Origin: Leuctra nigra
Lineage: Eukaryota > Arthropoda > Insecta > Plecoptera > Leuctridae
Reading direction: 5' to 3'
Assembly: GCA_934045905.1 (NCBI GenBank)
Contig: OW203765.1
Location: forward strand, 18,043,409-18,107,408
DNA: 64,000 bases
Under the pieces are notes generated by a model. That model was not told the origin of the DNA. It did not search any database and saw only the letters and a program-made list of their open reading frames with translations. Shown piece after piece: positions 32,708 through 44,199 of the stretch (its first letter is position 1; each line of letters begins with the position of its first letter). Made by a program: the position numbers and the translations under genes.

Positions 32708-32801
32708 GATTCTATAACTCCATTGCGACCGCTTAGCAATTATTTCAATGTTAATCCTTATGGAAGAAATTGCTAAGCGGTCGCAATGGAGTTATAGAAT
32801 C
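32708..32801. repeat. Hairpin with a perfect 34-bp stem
   Basis: GATTCTATAACTCCATTGCG continuing ACCGCTTAGCAATT (32708-32741) is perfectly complementary to 32768-32801, with a 26-base loop. The size would suit a small-RNA precursor, but a perfect stem is more typical of a MITE. Similar ends at 30552-30612 favour a repeat family. Confidence 0.85.
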
Positions 32802-33199
32802 CCACCTCTGGTCTTCTAGTTCTGAGGTACAGTATTTTAGACAAAACAGTCCTATGTTTCTACCTTGATGATATTTTTTCAAACAGATTTTGCCGAGAAA
32901 ATTATAATATAAATTAAATAAGAAAACAATTGTCCTAAAAAGATTACTCTCTTATTGAAATTTCAAATATTTTAACCAATTTTAAAACGTAACGGCGTCT
33001 TTTAGAAGCAAAAATATGCTCAGCCAGCAGGTTTACCAGCCTTCAACGTGACTAAAATCAGTTTTAAATAAATTATTACACAAATAAAGATATAATTTAT
33101 ATTATTTAGTTCGATGATCGTATCAAGCTAGGGTAAGTGTAAGCTAGTGAGCTTTGGCGTTGAGCTTTATCCGTGCGTCGTGTTTGCTCCGCCATGACA
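32802..33199. other. Unassigned AT-rich sequence
   Basis: Nothing recognised apart from a donor-like GGGTAAGTG at about 33131. Confidence 0.4.
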
Positions 33200-33300
33200 G
33201 TCTGGTGGGAGTTTCTCTGGACCACTCGGCGCGAGATCATCACATCACCAAGGCAACGTGGGTTCGATGCCAGCCTAGGGGCGGCGTGGCAGCGACGAGG
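33200..33300 (+). pseudogene. Possible tRNA-like SINE head
   Basis: TGGACCACTCGGC resembles a pol III A box, and GGGTTCGATGCC about 40 bases later matches the B box (GGTTCGANNCC). The intervening sequence could form an anticodon arm poorly. The flanks are GC-rich to about 33420. No cloverleaf with paired acceptor stem is visible, so this is at most a tRNA-derived SINE head. Confidence 0.3.
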
Positions 33301-33429
33301 TGTGTCACGCGACTCATTACGTCCAGTCGGATTCAACCGGCGAGATCCAGTTGCGCGATCCAGTTTGCAAATACACCCGTTGCTTCATTTATATCGTGCA
33401 GTTCCAAGGGGAATGATCTGATATAGACT

Positions 33430-34969
33430 AGAAGATCTCGCGGCAAATCTGGAAAACAAATCCTATGAAACGTTACTACTTTTCAGTCAAGTTTTTAAAT
33501 TTACGTTATTGAGTATAGGGAAACTGCAATGTAACGCCCCAGCTGTCCAAACAAAGGGAGACAGAAGGTTTTAGTAAAAAATATGATAATTAATCCTTAT
33601 ATACCTTGATATAATTTCATTTTGATTGATACCATTTCTGTCTTTCTTTTTAATATCATTCTTTAACAACTGTATTTAAAACACGATTAAGCTGTTGAAA
33701 AATTGACTGAATTTAAGTTTCATATTTACTCTCAAAATGTATCAAAAACTAAAGACAACTGAAGTCTGAGATAAAGGTTGATAAATTATTAAAATTAAAC
33801 ATTTTCATCTTCAAAATTAAACTGTTCAACTAATTTACTTTCGAGAAAGATTTTCGTAATGTAATTCTCGTTTTTATCAGAAATTAATTACGTAATCCTC
33901 AGGTTAAATCAAAGAAAAGTTTTTGTTCCGGAAGGAACGAAGCGTTATCTCATATATTATTTAATTTCACTTTTGAAATAAACGTATGAAATTAAACCCC
34001 ACCGCTTTGCAAAGTTTTGAACAGTTTGAAAAGCCCTTTCATAATAATGATATGTGCAGCCATACGCGTAACTATGCAATGCATTGTCAGAAAGAAAGAT
34101 CTTTCCGAGGTCTTGTACAAAACCTTACAGAATATAATAAAATACTCGATTTTGTTGAACTTCATGGATTGGAAAATTGCTTTCAGAAAAGCAAGAGAGG
34201 CATTCTGGAGAGTTGTCCTTTTTCAATTTATTTTTCAACTGAATAGCCGTTTACTTGATAAGTATCAAATGGTTGTTGTTTCTTTAAAATAATAGAAAAA
34301 TATAAAGATTTTACATACGATCGATATAATTGAGGTATTTATAAGTTACACTAGCTTTTAAGTTGTCAAAAAGTCACTTGGAAATAAAAAGTTCAGCCAC
34401 TCAGGTTTTTAAGTGGAGTTTTGAAGCTTTAAGGCTGTTAAAACTCATAATTAGCCCAATAAGAAGAGACATTTATGTTGATTCTAAACACACGTCTCTC
34501 TCGTGGTGTAAAACTGTATAGAAAACTGTTCGAGTTTCGCGTTCTACAGTCAATGAAATGTATTGATGGCGTTTACTAGTAGAAAACAAGTAAATTGTGT
34601 TAAAAAGTTAGGTTAATCATAATAGTTGTTATTCAGCATATTAAACAACTAACTGAAGATATTAAAAATTAAGAAGTTCTTGAAATAAGTCGATGAAATT
34701 CTCGAGTAAAAAAATGTACTTGCCTCGAATGACGTTACAAAGAAAATACTCCCATCAACTCAAGCCCACTTCCGATTGGTCCATTCCTTGCACCTGTTGA
34801 ACGCAGAATCCAAACAGTCTAATTCAACCTCACGCTTCGCTCACTCAATATTCATTACCAACCCAACCACTAATCTCCATCAACTCGCCAATTAGCAAAC
34901 TATGAATGAAACCCCATTCTTCAAACCTCCACACATAAAAACCCTCCTACATCGAACCTAGCTTCGAAT
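33430..34969. other. Unassigned AT-rich sequence
   Basis: Frames of 86 and 91 codons near 33986-34292 overlap in different frames and have no recognised domain. Nothing else stands out. Confidence 0.35.
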
Positions 34970-35180
34970 CAATCAACCCCGTCGACGACGTCCTGTGCGC
35001 ACTAGATAGCGCTCGCACCGACGCTCTCCCCTACCCTCCAGCCGACGCTCTCGAGCCAGCGTCGCGGCGCTCTTCATTCAGTACTCTCCGTCGAGACGCA
35101 CTATCCACATCCTCGCGTCGTGTGACGCAGGTTTAGAGACGATTTGTGGATGTTACCTGAAGCTAGTGAGAGGTGACGAA
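34970..35180 (+). promoter_or_regulatory. Candidate CpG-rich promoter and transcription start
   Basis: Repeated CGACGCTC words (about 35018 and 35043), GCCAGCGTCGCGGCGC, and an initiator-like TTCAGTA at about 35078-35084. A possible donor, GAG|GTGACG, lies near 35174. There is no TATA box at -30 and no clear DPE. The block resembles the one at 30.8 kb in inverted orientation (CCGACGCT...CTCTCCCCT). It may drive the candidate exons at 35485 and 35818. Confidence 0.3.
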
Positions 35181-35484
35181 ACTTTAAATAACTGCCTCTT
35201 AGTTTAGTTCAGTGTTTTTTGATTTCGTTATCTAGTTGGAATTTGAAGTGTGCGGGTCAAATAATACGTTAATTTGACGAATTTAATTGTGGAAAGTGTC
35301 GTTTTTCATAAAACTAAATTAGTTGTGAATGTGAATACATCTTACCTACGTGACTGTCTAAAATAAAATATTGCTAAGTTTATTATTATCTCGAATTTAT
35401 AACAGAATCGTGAGAGAATTTTAACTCCTTAATTACTTGACTGCATCCTTTAATTAAAAATTGCTAAGATATTTTCTAATAGAA

Positions 35485-35622
35485 AGCAACCACCCCAGCA
35501 TTAAAACTACCGACGCCGATCAATGGCGGGCGTCGATAACACTTCGTCGTTTCATCAAATAACGACGTCTTCGCGTCACAATTCGACGTCGGGTCGTTAA
35601 CAGTGCGCCGTTAACGGTGAAC
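35485..35622 (+). other. Candidate 5' exon with a short upstream ORF
   Basis: An acceptor-like TATTTTCTAATAG precedes a CpG-rich segment that holds a 25-codon frame at 35523 beginning MAGVDNTSSFHQITTSSRHN and then a stop. Context GATCAATGG is a fair start. It could be an upstream ORF in the 5' leader of the ATG at 35818, or noise in a CpG-rich block. Confidence 0.25.
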
Positions 35623-35817
35623 ACAAAGATGGGATAAACAAGAAGTAGTTAGTCGTTTTCAAAAACTGACTTTCTTGCTCTTCGAAAAATTCTGTGATAT
35701 TTAGTTTTTTTGTTGTTTTGATGGATATGACAATAATCAGTGAGCAAATAGGCCTAAATAAATCACCAAATTAGTTAATATATTTCATTTTTTTTTTCAA
35801 TATTACCGTAAACGGAA

Positions 35818-36208
35818 ATGGCAATTGGTGAGTACTAATTTTAAACTTACAACACAATCTGACATATAAAGGTTCATACTTCGTAACTATTGTTTGTCAA
35901 ACATGTTCTCTGTTTCTTTTACAGATTACCGAATTAAATTTACTTGTATTCATTTTAAAACTTTCCTTACAGATTGCAAATTAGATCAAAGTTGTCTTAT
36001 TAACTGTTAATTTCATTACAGATTGTCTCACGATATCAACTAATTGCTAATTAATAATTTACTCTCTGGAATTACAGATCAAAGTTCTAGAACAATGAAG
36101 AATGTTGTTAACTTTTGTCTTATTTATAATAGAAAGTCCCCCTCTGCTTTGAGCTTTAGAAACCCTTTAGACAATAGAAATAGGTTGACCCTGGATGGTA
36201 GTTTATAA
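35818..36208 (+). CDS. Candidate two-exon small ORF with serial splice acceptors
   Basis: ATGGCAATTG (35818-35827) in a good start context (GGAAATGG) is followed by a strong donor GTGAGTAC. Unspliced, it stops after six codons. Four acceptor-like TTACAGAT sites follow, at 35919, 35967, 36016 and 36072. Joining to the last (exon 36078-36208) gives a 46-residue frame: MAIDQSSRTM, then 36 more residues ending LTLDGSL. The first and second acceptors share a frame ending in CLINC, and the third gives a short tail. I do not recognise any product. It could be a regulated microexon system or a chance match in AT-rich sequence. Confidence 0.25.
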
Positions 36209-36975
36209 AGATTTTAAAAGTAATGTCGTGAAATTGACTTAGTAATTAGCGGTAAAGCATGGAGCTAGGTAATTAGTGATATTTCGATATACGCCTTTCG
36301 AATATAACAACTATTTATTATAATTATTATTTGTTGAGGCATGATTGAAATAATTTGACAATTAGATAAATAGAATGTTTCTGAATTTACATCATTCGTT
36401 AAAACAACAATAGCTACGTCATTCACACATATAGTTCTTTCACATATCCATGCTCAAAAATTTATATTTCCATGTTTAATGAATGACCTTGCCATCAGCC
36501 AATCAGGGTCGTTAATCATTGAACGACGTATCTTATTAGCGTGTAGTTTCAATCAAGGTCATTGCTTTAAACTGGAATTAAACTTTTCTTTGAGAATGAG
36601 ATTTGTTATTTAGCTAAGTCGGTATCATCTTACCTTGAATTGACAAGAATATTGGCGTGGTTTGTGTGTACATTTAAATCTGTTGGAATAAAATATTAAA
36701 TTGAAAGAAAAACTGTAACTTTGAAGTGATATATCTTGAAAAGTAGTGCAATATTATGAATATTGAATATTATGGCGCAGAATAACATTTCTTTTGAAAT
36801 GTAGAATGTCAACGATTTCGTAGGAAAGGGGAAATATGATGGTCAGAAGACATGTTCTGTTATTTAAATTTAGATGAGCTGCGATCATTGTCTCAAATCT
36901 TCATAATCGTCAAAAGAGAGCTTTTGATCAGAAAAAGTGTATAGTTGTTAACAAAGTTCGACTTCTAACGCTCGC
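36209..36975. other. Unassigned AT-rich sequence
   Basis: No gene seen. May include the body of the Helitron whose 3' end follows, but I could not place its 5' end. Confidence 0.35.
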
Positions 36976-37010
36976 TCGCTTATCAACGCGTTCCTTGAGC
37001 GTGTTCCTAT
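36976..37010 (+). mobile_element. Helitron 3' terminus, copy J
   Basis: CGCTCGCTTATCAACGCG followed by TTCCTTGAGCGTGTTCCTAT matches the family 3' end, with CTAT in place of CTAG. Confidence 0.7.
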
Positions 37011-37012
37011 TT

Positions 37013-37172
37013 CAAGAAATAACGTCCGATGCGTCTTCCACAGCTTCAATAACGCCGACCCCCAGGCCTGTATCGCGGCTCTCAACACTCTCAATCATCA
37101 TTAGATCCGTGACCCCATCCCCCGTCATCGAACCAAGGCGCTCCCGACTCAATACACCCTGCGGTGCGTCTT
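37013..37172 (-). other. CpG-rich block with a coding-like minus-strand frame
   Basis: From about 37172 down to TGA at 37013-37015 the minus strand is open for about 53 codons, with many GNN codons and pieces such as MTGDGVTDLMMIESVESRD and GLGVGVIEAVEDASDVIS. An acceptor-like TTAAG lies just upstream. The complementary plus frame (FNNADPQACIAALNTLNHH then stop) is also open. The block starts 3 bases beyond a Helitron terminus. Not recognised. Confidence 0.25.
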
Positions 37173-37298
37173 AAGTTATTAACGTGTCGACTTAGATTGC
37201 GATTCTCGACTTCTTTATCGAGAGATATCGATCGAGAGGTCGAGAGTGGAGAACTTAATTCGTTTTCTTAAACCACTGGACTTGAGTCTGACCAACAA

Positions 37299-37455
37299 AG
37301 CCTTGACTATAGCTGTACCAAGCCTTGACTATAGCTGTACCAAGCCTTGACTATAGCTGTACCAAGCCTTGAATAGCTGTACCAAGCCTTGTATATAGAT
37401 GTACCTAGCCTTGACTATAGTTGTACCAATCCTTGAATATAGCTGTACCTAGCCT
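37299..37455 (+). repeat. 22-bp minisatellite, left part
   Basis: About seven copies of GCCTTGACTATAGCTGTACC and variants, some shortened by loss of TGACTA. The array is cut by a hAT element at 37456 and resumes at 38444. Confidence 0.9.
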
Positions 37456-38443
37456 CAGGCGCGTAGGAAGGGGGGGGGGGAGTGGGGGTCAATGACCCCC
37501 CCACTTTTCATCTCGACACCCCCAGATATCACCCCCAGATATACAAAAAATGTGATAGGGAGATCCAAAAATGCACAGATTTGCTCCATTATGAAATTGA
37601 ATTCTCAAAATTTTCCCAAGTTTTGCAAAACTAATTGAACAGAGGTATTTCCAACCAATGAGACAATAACTTATTTGTCCAACATAATGTAATATTACAC
37701 GTTAAACTATGATACCATAACACAGAGGTACAGATTGGTCTTATTGCTCATTACTGTTGCTTAAATTGCAACCTTTTTTAAAGGAATTCCAAAATCGATT
37801 CATAATCGACTCTCTTTAACTACAAATTCAAAAAATTCCCTGCGGGGCCATTGGGGATTATATCAAATAAAAAGATAAACAGATTTTAATGTGACTAAAC
37901 ATTATTGAGACTAAGGTTTTCCAAGAATATTGCATATCAAACATTTTAAATTTTTTTGAAAAGAATGCCAAAAATTATTCAAATTTGATTCTTTTGTATC
38001 AAAAAATCAAAAAATTCCCTGCGGGGCCATTGGAGATTTTATCAAATAAAAAAATTACAGATTATAATGCATTTTGTCTAAAGTTTTCCGAAGAATATTG
38101 CATATCACACATTTTAAATATCTTTGAAAATGATGCCAAAATAACTTAAAATTCGATTCTTATGTATCAAAAAATCCAAAATTTCCCTGCGGGGCCAATG
38201 GGGATTAAGCAAGTACCTAGTTACAGATTATTGCATATCACACATTGTAAATTTCTTTCATAAGAATGCTATTTAGCTTCAAATTCGATTCTTTTGTACC
38301 AAAAATTCAAAAAAGGCCCTGCGGGGCAAACTGGGTGGCGAGCCCCCCAGACCCCCTTGTAACGGAGAACTACTTTTTTCTCACATTGATCGATCCCCGA
38401 TAATTTTGACCCCCCCACTCAAAATAAAGTTCCTACGCGCCTG
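37456..38443. mobile_element. hAT-type element, 988 bp, in a minisatellite
   Basis: Ends CAGGCGCGTAGGAAGG and the complement of TTCCTACGCGCCTG, flanked by a perfect 8-bp duplication CCTAGCCT (37448-37455 and 38444-38451). The interior has G- and C-runs near the ends and about four internal repeats of 130-180 bp anchored on CCCTGCGGGGCCA-like words at about 37838, 38018, 38183 and 38317. No transposase frame. The 298-bp element at 62166-62463 has the same ends. Confidence 0.9.
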
Positions 38444-38727
38444 CCTAGCCTTGTATATAGTTGTATCAAGTCTTAAATATAGCTGTACCAAGCTTTGACT
38501 ATTGCTTCACCAAGCCTTGACTATAGCTGTACCAAGCCTTGACTAGCTGCACCAAGACTTGACTATTGCTGCACCAAGCCTTGACTACAGCTTTGACTAT
38601 TAGCCTATATATTATAATTATATAATATTATATAATATAATTAATAATTATATAATTATATATTATATAAGACTATATAAGACTATATATAAGACTATAT
38701 AAGCCTTGACTAGCTGTACATACCAAG
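38444..38727 (+). repeat. 22-bp minisatellite, right part, with AT tract
   Basis: Continuation of the array after the hAT insertion (CCAAGCCTTGACTATAGCTG and variants) to about 38605. It is then interrupted by an almost pure A/T tract with ATATAAGACT repeats (38605-38700) and ends with a further unit at 38701-38727. Confidence 0.85.
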
Positions 38728-38734
38728 CGAGAAG

Positions 38735-38950
38735 TTAAAACGAGTGTAGCGAGCGTCGCCACTGTACTCTTATGGAACTTCCTCTTTTTTCTTTACCTAT
38801 TTGTTTGATTTTTTGTAGGCAATGTCCAGGTAACACCGTTCAATCAATCAATCTGAAATTTTGCACATATTCTAATGTCATATGAGTGGTCACATGTATA
38901 GATTTTGAACAACCGAAAATCGAAAATGGAACCGTGAGACGATCAAGTAC
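38735..38950 (+). mobile_element. Helitron 5' fragment, copy I
   Basis: TTAAAACGAGTGTAGCGAGC then GTCGCCACTGTACTCTTATG matches the 5' end of the family, followed by AATCTGAAATTTTGCACATA. Similarity fades before 39000 and no 3' end follows. Confidence 0.65.
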
Positions 38951-40214
38951 ATTATTCATTGTACATTTACCTTCCGGAGGCAGGATGGCTAGTTCAGTAC
39001 ATTTTGCATAGTCATCGGTATTATTGGAACATCTTCGATCAAGAGTAAAAGCTCAACCCTTTAGTTAACCATACTGATATATCAAAATAAATCAATGTAT
39101 GACATTTAAACAAACTTGAGTTAACAACATGGATAGGCACAAAAGCGTAACATAACGTGTTATTAACACATAACATAACATGTCATAGCATACAATGTAT
39201 CATTGGATAAGCATGAAGCTTTTAACAAGCTTTACGGGTCATATTGAACGGGTATCAGCAATGCGGTTGTAAAAAGCTATGTGGGTTTCGTCCTGCACAC
39301 TCCGTTCTCTCCACGTGCCACAACAAATCAACAAACAAACAATCTAACAAACAAACAAACTAACAGAGTTGTGAGTTGTGATGAATCAACAGACGAATCC
39401 CACCTCCGTGCTTGTGTATTCATTTGAAACCAATATTCTGTTAGTTTTCTGATAGTCAATATACGAAATTCTGGTATTGAGATATTTTAAGGATGATTAA
39501 ATTCAAACTTGTTTAGTCCCCCTATTTTATAACGAAAACGAAATCATAAGATCCCTAAGAACTATATTACTTGTGCAGCCATTAGCCTGACATAATAGAG
39601 AAAAATGGCAATTAAGTATGAAAATCTTTTTCAAAAGTAATTCAACGACTTCATTGTATAGCATACGTTAAAGTTAAACATAGCAAAACCAAATTACTCA
39701 AATCTCCAGGAGAAAATCTACATTTCTAATGTCTCCCCAATCGTTTTTCTGCAGTCGTTCTATTTAATATCAGTCATGCAACCACTAAACTGTGCACACG
39801 CATTGAATTTAAATATTTATTTTAATATTATCATTCCATTTGAATAATTTCGAGTCCCCCGGCGAAATGAAACAGCTAAACAACCCGATCACGCGGCTTT
39901 GTTGAATATCATGGTGTTCATTTGAAACCAGGCAATCAAATGTTGCATTTGTGGATGTTTTTTACTTTAGAAATGTGTTATGGAGTTACTAAATGTGAAT
40001 ACAATGTGAAGGCAGTTTGAATTTACTTGTCGAGTTTTAAATTATAGCAAGCATTGTCATAACCTTTTAATCGTTGAAATTAATTACAGTATGGTGTGTT
40101 AAGTGTTTAACGTTGCACTGTCATGCAACTAGGATATTTGCGATTATGACGGCTGGGTAGTGAGTTTGACCTCGAAGAGTTTTTTTAATCGATTTTTATC
40201 CATATCTTTTACCA
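38951..40214. other. Unassigned AT-rich sequence
   Basis: An (AACA)n-like patch lies at 39318-39362. No supported gene. Confidence 0.4.
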
Positions 40215-40466
40215 ATGTAATTGTTAACAAAATAAGGCTTTGTACGAGTATTCAGAACAGTTCAATGAAAATAATTTCATAGCTTGGAATGGTTTATTAG
40301 ATTTACTTTGTCCTACAGATGTTTAGTGCCCGAAAATTAGTAAAATTATGGTACATAACATCTGTTGGACAAAATAAAACTAATAACTTATTCTAAACTA
40401 TGAAATTATTTTCATTGAACTGTTCTGAATACGCGTACAAAACCCTATTTTGTTAACAATTATGTT
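40215..40466. repeat. Inverted repeat, arms about 120 bp
   Basis: ATTGTTAACAAAATAAGGCT through TCAGAACAGTTCAATGAAAA on the left is repeated inverted on the right with a few differences; the centre is near 40338. Its right arm runs directly into the palindrome starting at 40467, so the two structures share a border. Confidence 0.8.
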
Positions 40467-41408
40467 GTACAAAAACAAAAACTTGTATATAGACTGCCAA
40501 GCACCTTTCCCCCTAAAAATATTGAGATCTAAAAGAAGGTCGCAGCAATAATATATTGTTGAAACATTTTCGCACTTAAAATTCGTGATATCATTTCGCC
40601 CAGTTACTGCCGCCAAGCACAACATTATAAACCAAACATTGTACCCAAATTTGAGATTGAAAAAATCTCTATGTGAACCATCATAGTATAAACTTTAAAA
40701 CAATTATACTCATTTAAAACTAAAAATAGAAAGTATTCAAATTTTAAAAACGTAAACAAAATCAATTTAAAAACATTTTTTTTTTACATAACTTAAAATA
40801 CAAATTAAAAAAAATTATTTAAAATTAAATAAAACAAAATAAAAGTAAAAAAAATAAAAATAAAGCTTGGCGCATTGTGTCAAGGAGGGGGCAACATAAA
40901 AAGAAAATGTCGACCAAGGAGACGACGAAAGAAAGAGGAAGAAGAAGATGATGAAGGAAAGAAGGAAGAAGTCAACATGACGGTGCAAATTCAATGCGCC
41001 AAGCTTTATTTTTATTTTTTTTACTTTTATTTTGTTTTATTTAATTTTAAATAATTTTTTTTAATTTGTATTTTAAGTTATGTAAAAAAAAAATGTTTTT
41101 AAATTGATTTTGTTTACGTTTTTAAAATTTGAATACTTTCTATTTTTAGTTTTAAATGAGTATAATTGTTTTAAAGTTTATACTATGATCGTTCACATAG
41201 AGATTTTTTCAATCTCAAATTTGGGTACAATGTTTGGTTTATAATGTTGTGCTTGGCGGCAGTAACTGGGCGAAATGATTTCACGAATTTTAAGTGCGAA
41301 AATGTTTCAACAATATATTATTGCTGCGACCTTCTTTTAGATCTCAATCTTTTTAGGGGGAAAGGTGCTTGGCAGTCTATATACAAGTTTTTGTTTTTGT
41401 ACAACATG
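40467..41408. repeat. Palindrome with 410-bp arms
   Basis: Left arm 40467-40872 and right arm 40994-41407 are nearly identical inverted copies, from TTGTACAAAAACAAAAAC at the outer edge to AAAGCTTGGCGCATTG at the inner edge. The purine-rich loop of 120 bp contains GAAAGAAAGAGGAAGAAGAA. Both arms carry the same short frame (MLCLAAVTGRND...), so it is part of the repeat. A truncated single arm at 29565-29775 shows the arm disperses alone. Confidence 0.9.
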
Positions 41409-42205
41409 TCACATGAGGTGGTAGTTTACAGCAGCTTTCATTGATCATTGAGTGTTACCTATCATTACATTGTTAACGCCAACAACGTCACTTCTTGTCT
41501 AAAAATTTCTGTTTTTCTTCCAATAGTTCCCAAGTTAGTATAACGAAAGGGTCAATTTCTTTTGGTTGAATATGAGTTATCTCAACTTTTAAATTGCTAA
41601 AAGTTCACAACTTGTGAATAACGTAAATTGTAGGTGTATTGTTCCGGTGTAGACCGGAATTTGTGCGTCATCTCGTACTACGCATATTAGTTGCCAGTTG
41701 GTAAACTGAAAGGTACACGAAAGGTAGATGATTGTAAATGCGTTTCCTTAATTTTAAATTCTTCTAAGTTCACTTTTTTGTGTAATTTAAACTCTATTGG
41801 TAAAGCGTTAAGGCTTTACAGATGTTTACAGCACATTTTAAATAAAATCCGGATGTGTTTTGGAAGGCAATATAACTTAAAAGGAACTTATTTCATAAGT
41901 TAACTTTCCAGTTTCTGGAAACTTTCCAGGTAGGTAACTAACCAGTTCTTTATTTGAACTGGAACTAGTTCCTTTTTTTTGAGGAACTAATCCAACACTG
42001 CTGTTTAGTGATAGTTCCATAACATGGATTATGCCGCAAATTTTTCCGCCAACAGTTTAAAAACGTACCAAAGATCACGAGTGGGGTTATGCAGAATATG
42101 CATATATAATTTTCTATTATTACCTACGGGTGATTTTTTAAATTAGGGGATGTTGGAAGGGATCAAGTATCATACGGTATGGGTTATTTCATATAGAATA
42201 TAGAC

Positions 42206-42241
<36 letters not shown>

Positions 42242-43458
42242 ACACCAAATTTGGTTGAGATCGGTCAAAGGGTGTAGGAGAAAATAAGAATGTTCATACC
42301 AAGAAGCCTTTTCCTTTGTTCATGCGCAGAGAGACACTACTGAAAGTTAAAGGAATTACGGCAAAGGATGTGGCCATTTGATATTGCCTTGTTGTGAAAA
42401 TTGATTTTGAAGATGTCAACCTAGAGTTCCTTTAAGATTAACTAGCTGAGCCACCTGGTGTTTATAGTGCTGGTTGGGAAGGAGTAGGACGTATATCATT
42501 AACAGTCACAAAACACACCAACACACGAACAAACCAACAAAGAACGGTCAACCTGATTGTACCTGACTGATTGCCAAGATACCCGAGAAGCTAAAGCACT
42601 ATTTTTGCCGGAGAACAGACGCATAATCCTTGATCACACGCTTATAAATTCCCTAAGGTGTCTACCGCTTACATCGGTATGTACGAGGGACAATCAATTA
42701 AAAATCAATGTACCTACACATATTTTGTTTAAATCTCACTAAATGATAATTAACATAAAAAATCTCAAATGATTAAAAAAAATATATATATATATGATAA
42801 CAATGAGAAAAAATGGTAACACGGAGCGTATTTTATCTCCTCGGTCCCATTCAGTGCGTACCTATACATTTAAAAAAAACTGTTGCTCGTCAAGACTCAA
42901 GTGAAAAAAACATTGTTTAAAATATGACTTTATCCAACACGTCATGTAATATACAAGCTAATGTTCAAATTCTTTTAAAAAGTACCAAATATAGTTATGA
43001 ATGTAATTTATGAATAAGATTTTTTTATTTCATTTTGAATGAAATGGCTTTAAATAAAAGTCCTTTACGATTATTAATTTTACCCTGGGGACGTCTTCGA
43101 ACGAGTCGTGTGCTTACTCATTGTCTTGAAGTATACAATTTTACAATAAATAGTGTGAAAATAAGTTATTTGAAAATACAATTGTGCTAGAAGACAGCCT
43201 CCTACTGCAGCAGAATCTATTATGTTATATTCCAAAACAAGTGTCATCTACGTACATTTGTATTCGTTTAAAAGTGTCAAGACAACATAGGAAACCAAAC
43301 CTCTGATACGCTCACAACACAACCCCCACCCCTAATCCACCAGCCACTGAATAGATCTGAATGTGAATTGTTTATTCTCCAAGCAATGACGATTCACGAT
43401 ATTAAATGACCTTTTATTGTTGTTGTTATTGATTATGGTGTGTGTGGGGGGGGGGGGG
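41409..43458. other. Unassigned, with short low-complexity tracts
   Basis: Contains a small hairpin CCAGTTC...GAACTGG near 41941-41962, (AT)n at 42784-42797 and a 13-base G run at 43446-43458. Frames are short. Confidence 0.4.
42208..42237 (+). repeat. (AAT)n microsatellite
   Basis: Ten uninterrupted copies. The following sequence (ACCAAATTTGGTTGAGATCG) looks like a decayed transposon edge but could not be assigned. Confidence 0.9.
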
Positions 43459-44199
43459 AGTGTATGTGTTTATTACGCATAGATCATACAATCAATTAGT
43501 CTACCGGTCTTTATTCCTGATAGTGATGGCATATTGTTGATGCATCTAATTGATTTATTGTTTGTTTTGATATTTTAGACAGTATGAATTATTTCGTGCA
43601 TTAGGTATTCTTTTAAAAATGCCATTGCATAATTGACCATGTTTGTAAACACCTTTCGCACAAGGCATTCGATTGGCGTCAGAATACCATTGTTCATTGT
43701 GCGTAGTTAATCTATTATTCTTTATTCTACACAAAACGAAGTTTCCATACTCTCGAAACCGAAATAAATTTAGACATTATAATATTCATAGGTACGTGAA
43801 GTAGTAGAACTAAAGATTTCATTATGAAACGGAATCGATGTCTGTTATTCGTTTGTTGTCTCAATACTTGGATATCCATAATAACTATCCAAACGAGTTT
43901 TCTCAAATGGTTGATACTACGTCATATTCTGTCGTCATATTGAGGTATATTTGAGGTTTGAATCTTTCAATGTGACAAAATTATGAAGTTCACCTAGAAT
44001 TCTACGAGCGGCTAGAGACAGAAGGTGCTCCAGGCGGCGTTGGGCGCGCGCATAAGTTTTACTGGGCAGCCTAAGGAATAAAACTCTCTATGGGTATAGA
44101 CAAAGTCGAACTGGCGAAAATTAAAACTGTGCAACTTAAAAAAATAACTCTATGGTTAGGCAGAATTAAAACTTGTAAAAATTGCAAATAAAAAAGTAC
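43459..44199. other. Unassigned sequence
   Basis: AT-rich with a short GC-rich patch at 44000-44060 (GGCGGCGTTGGGCGCGCGC). Confidence 0.4.

Noticed and set aside
40398..40625. 75-codon gene starting MLCLAAVTGRND
   Set aside because: The same frame occurs in both palindrome arms and, broken, at 29621, so it is repeat sequence.
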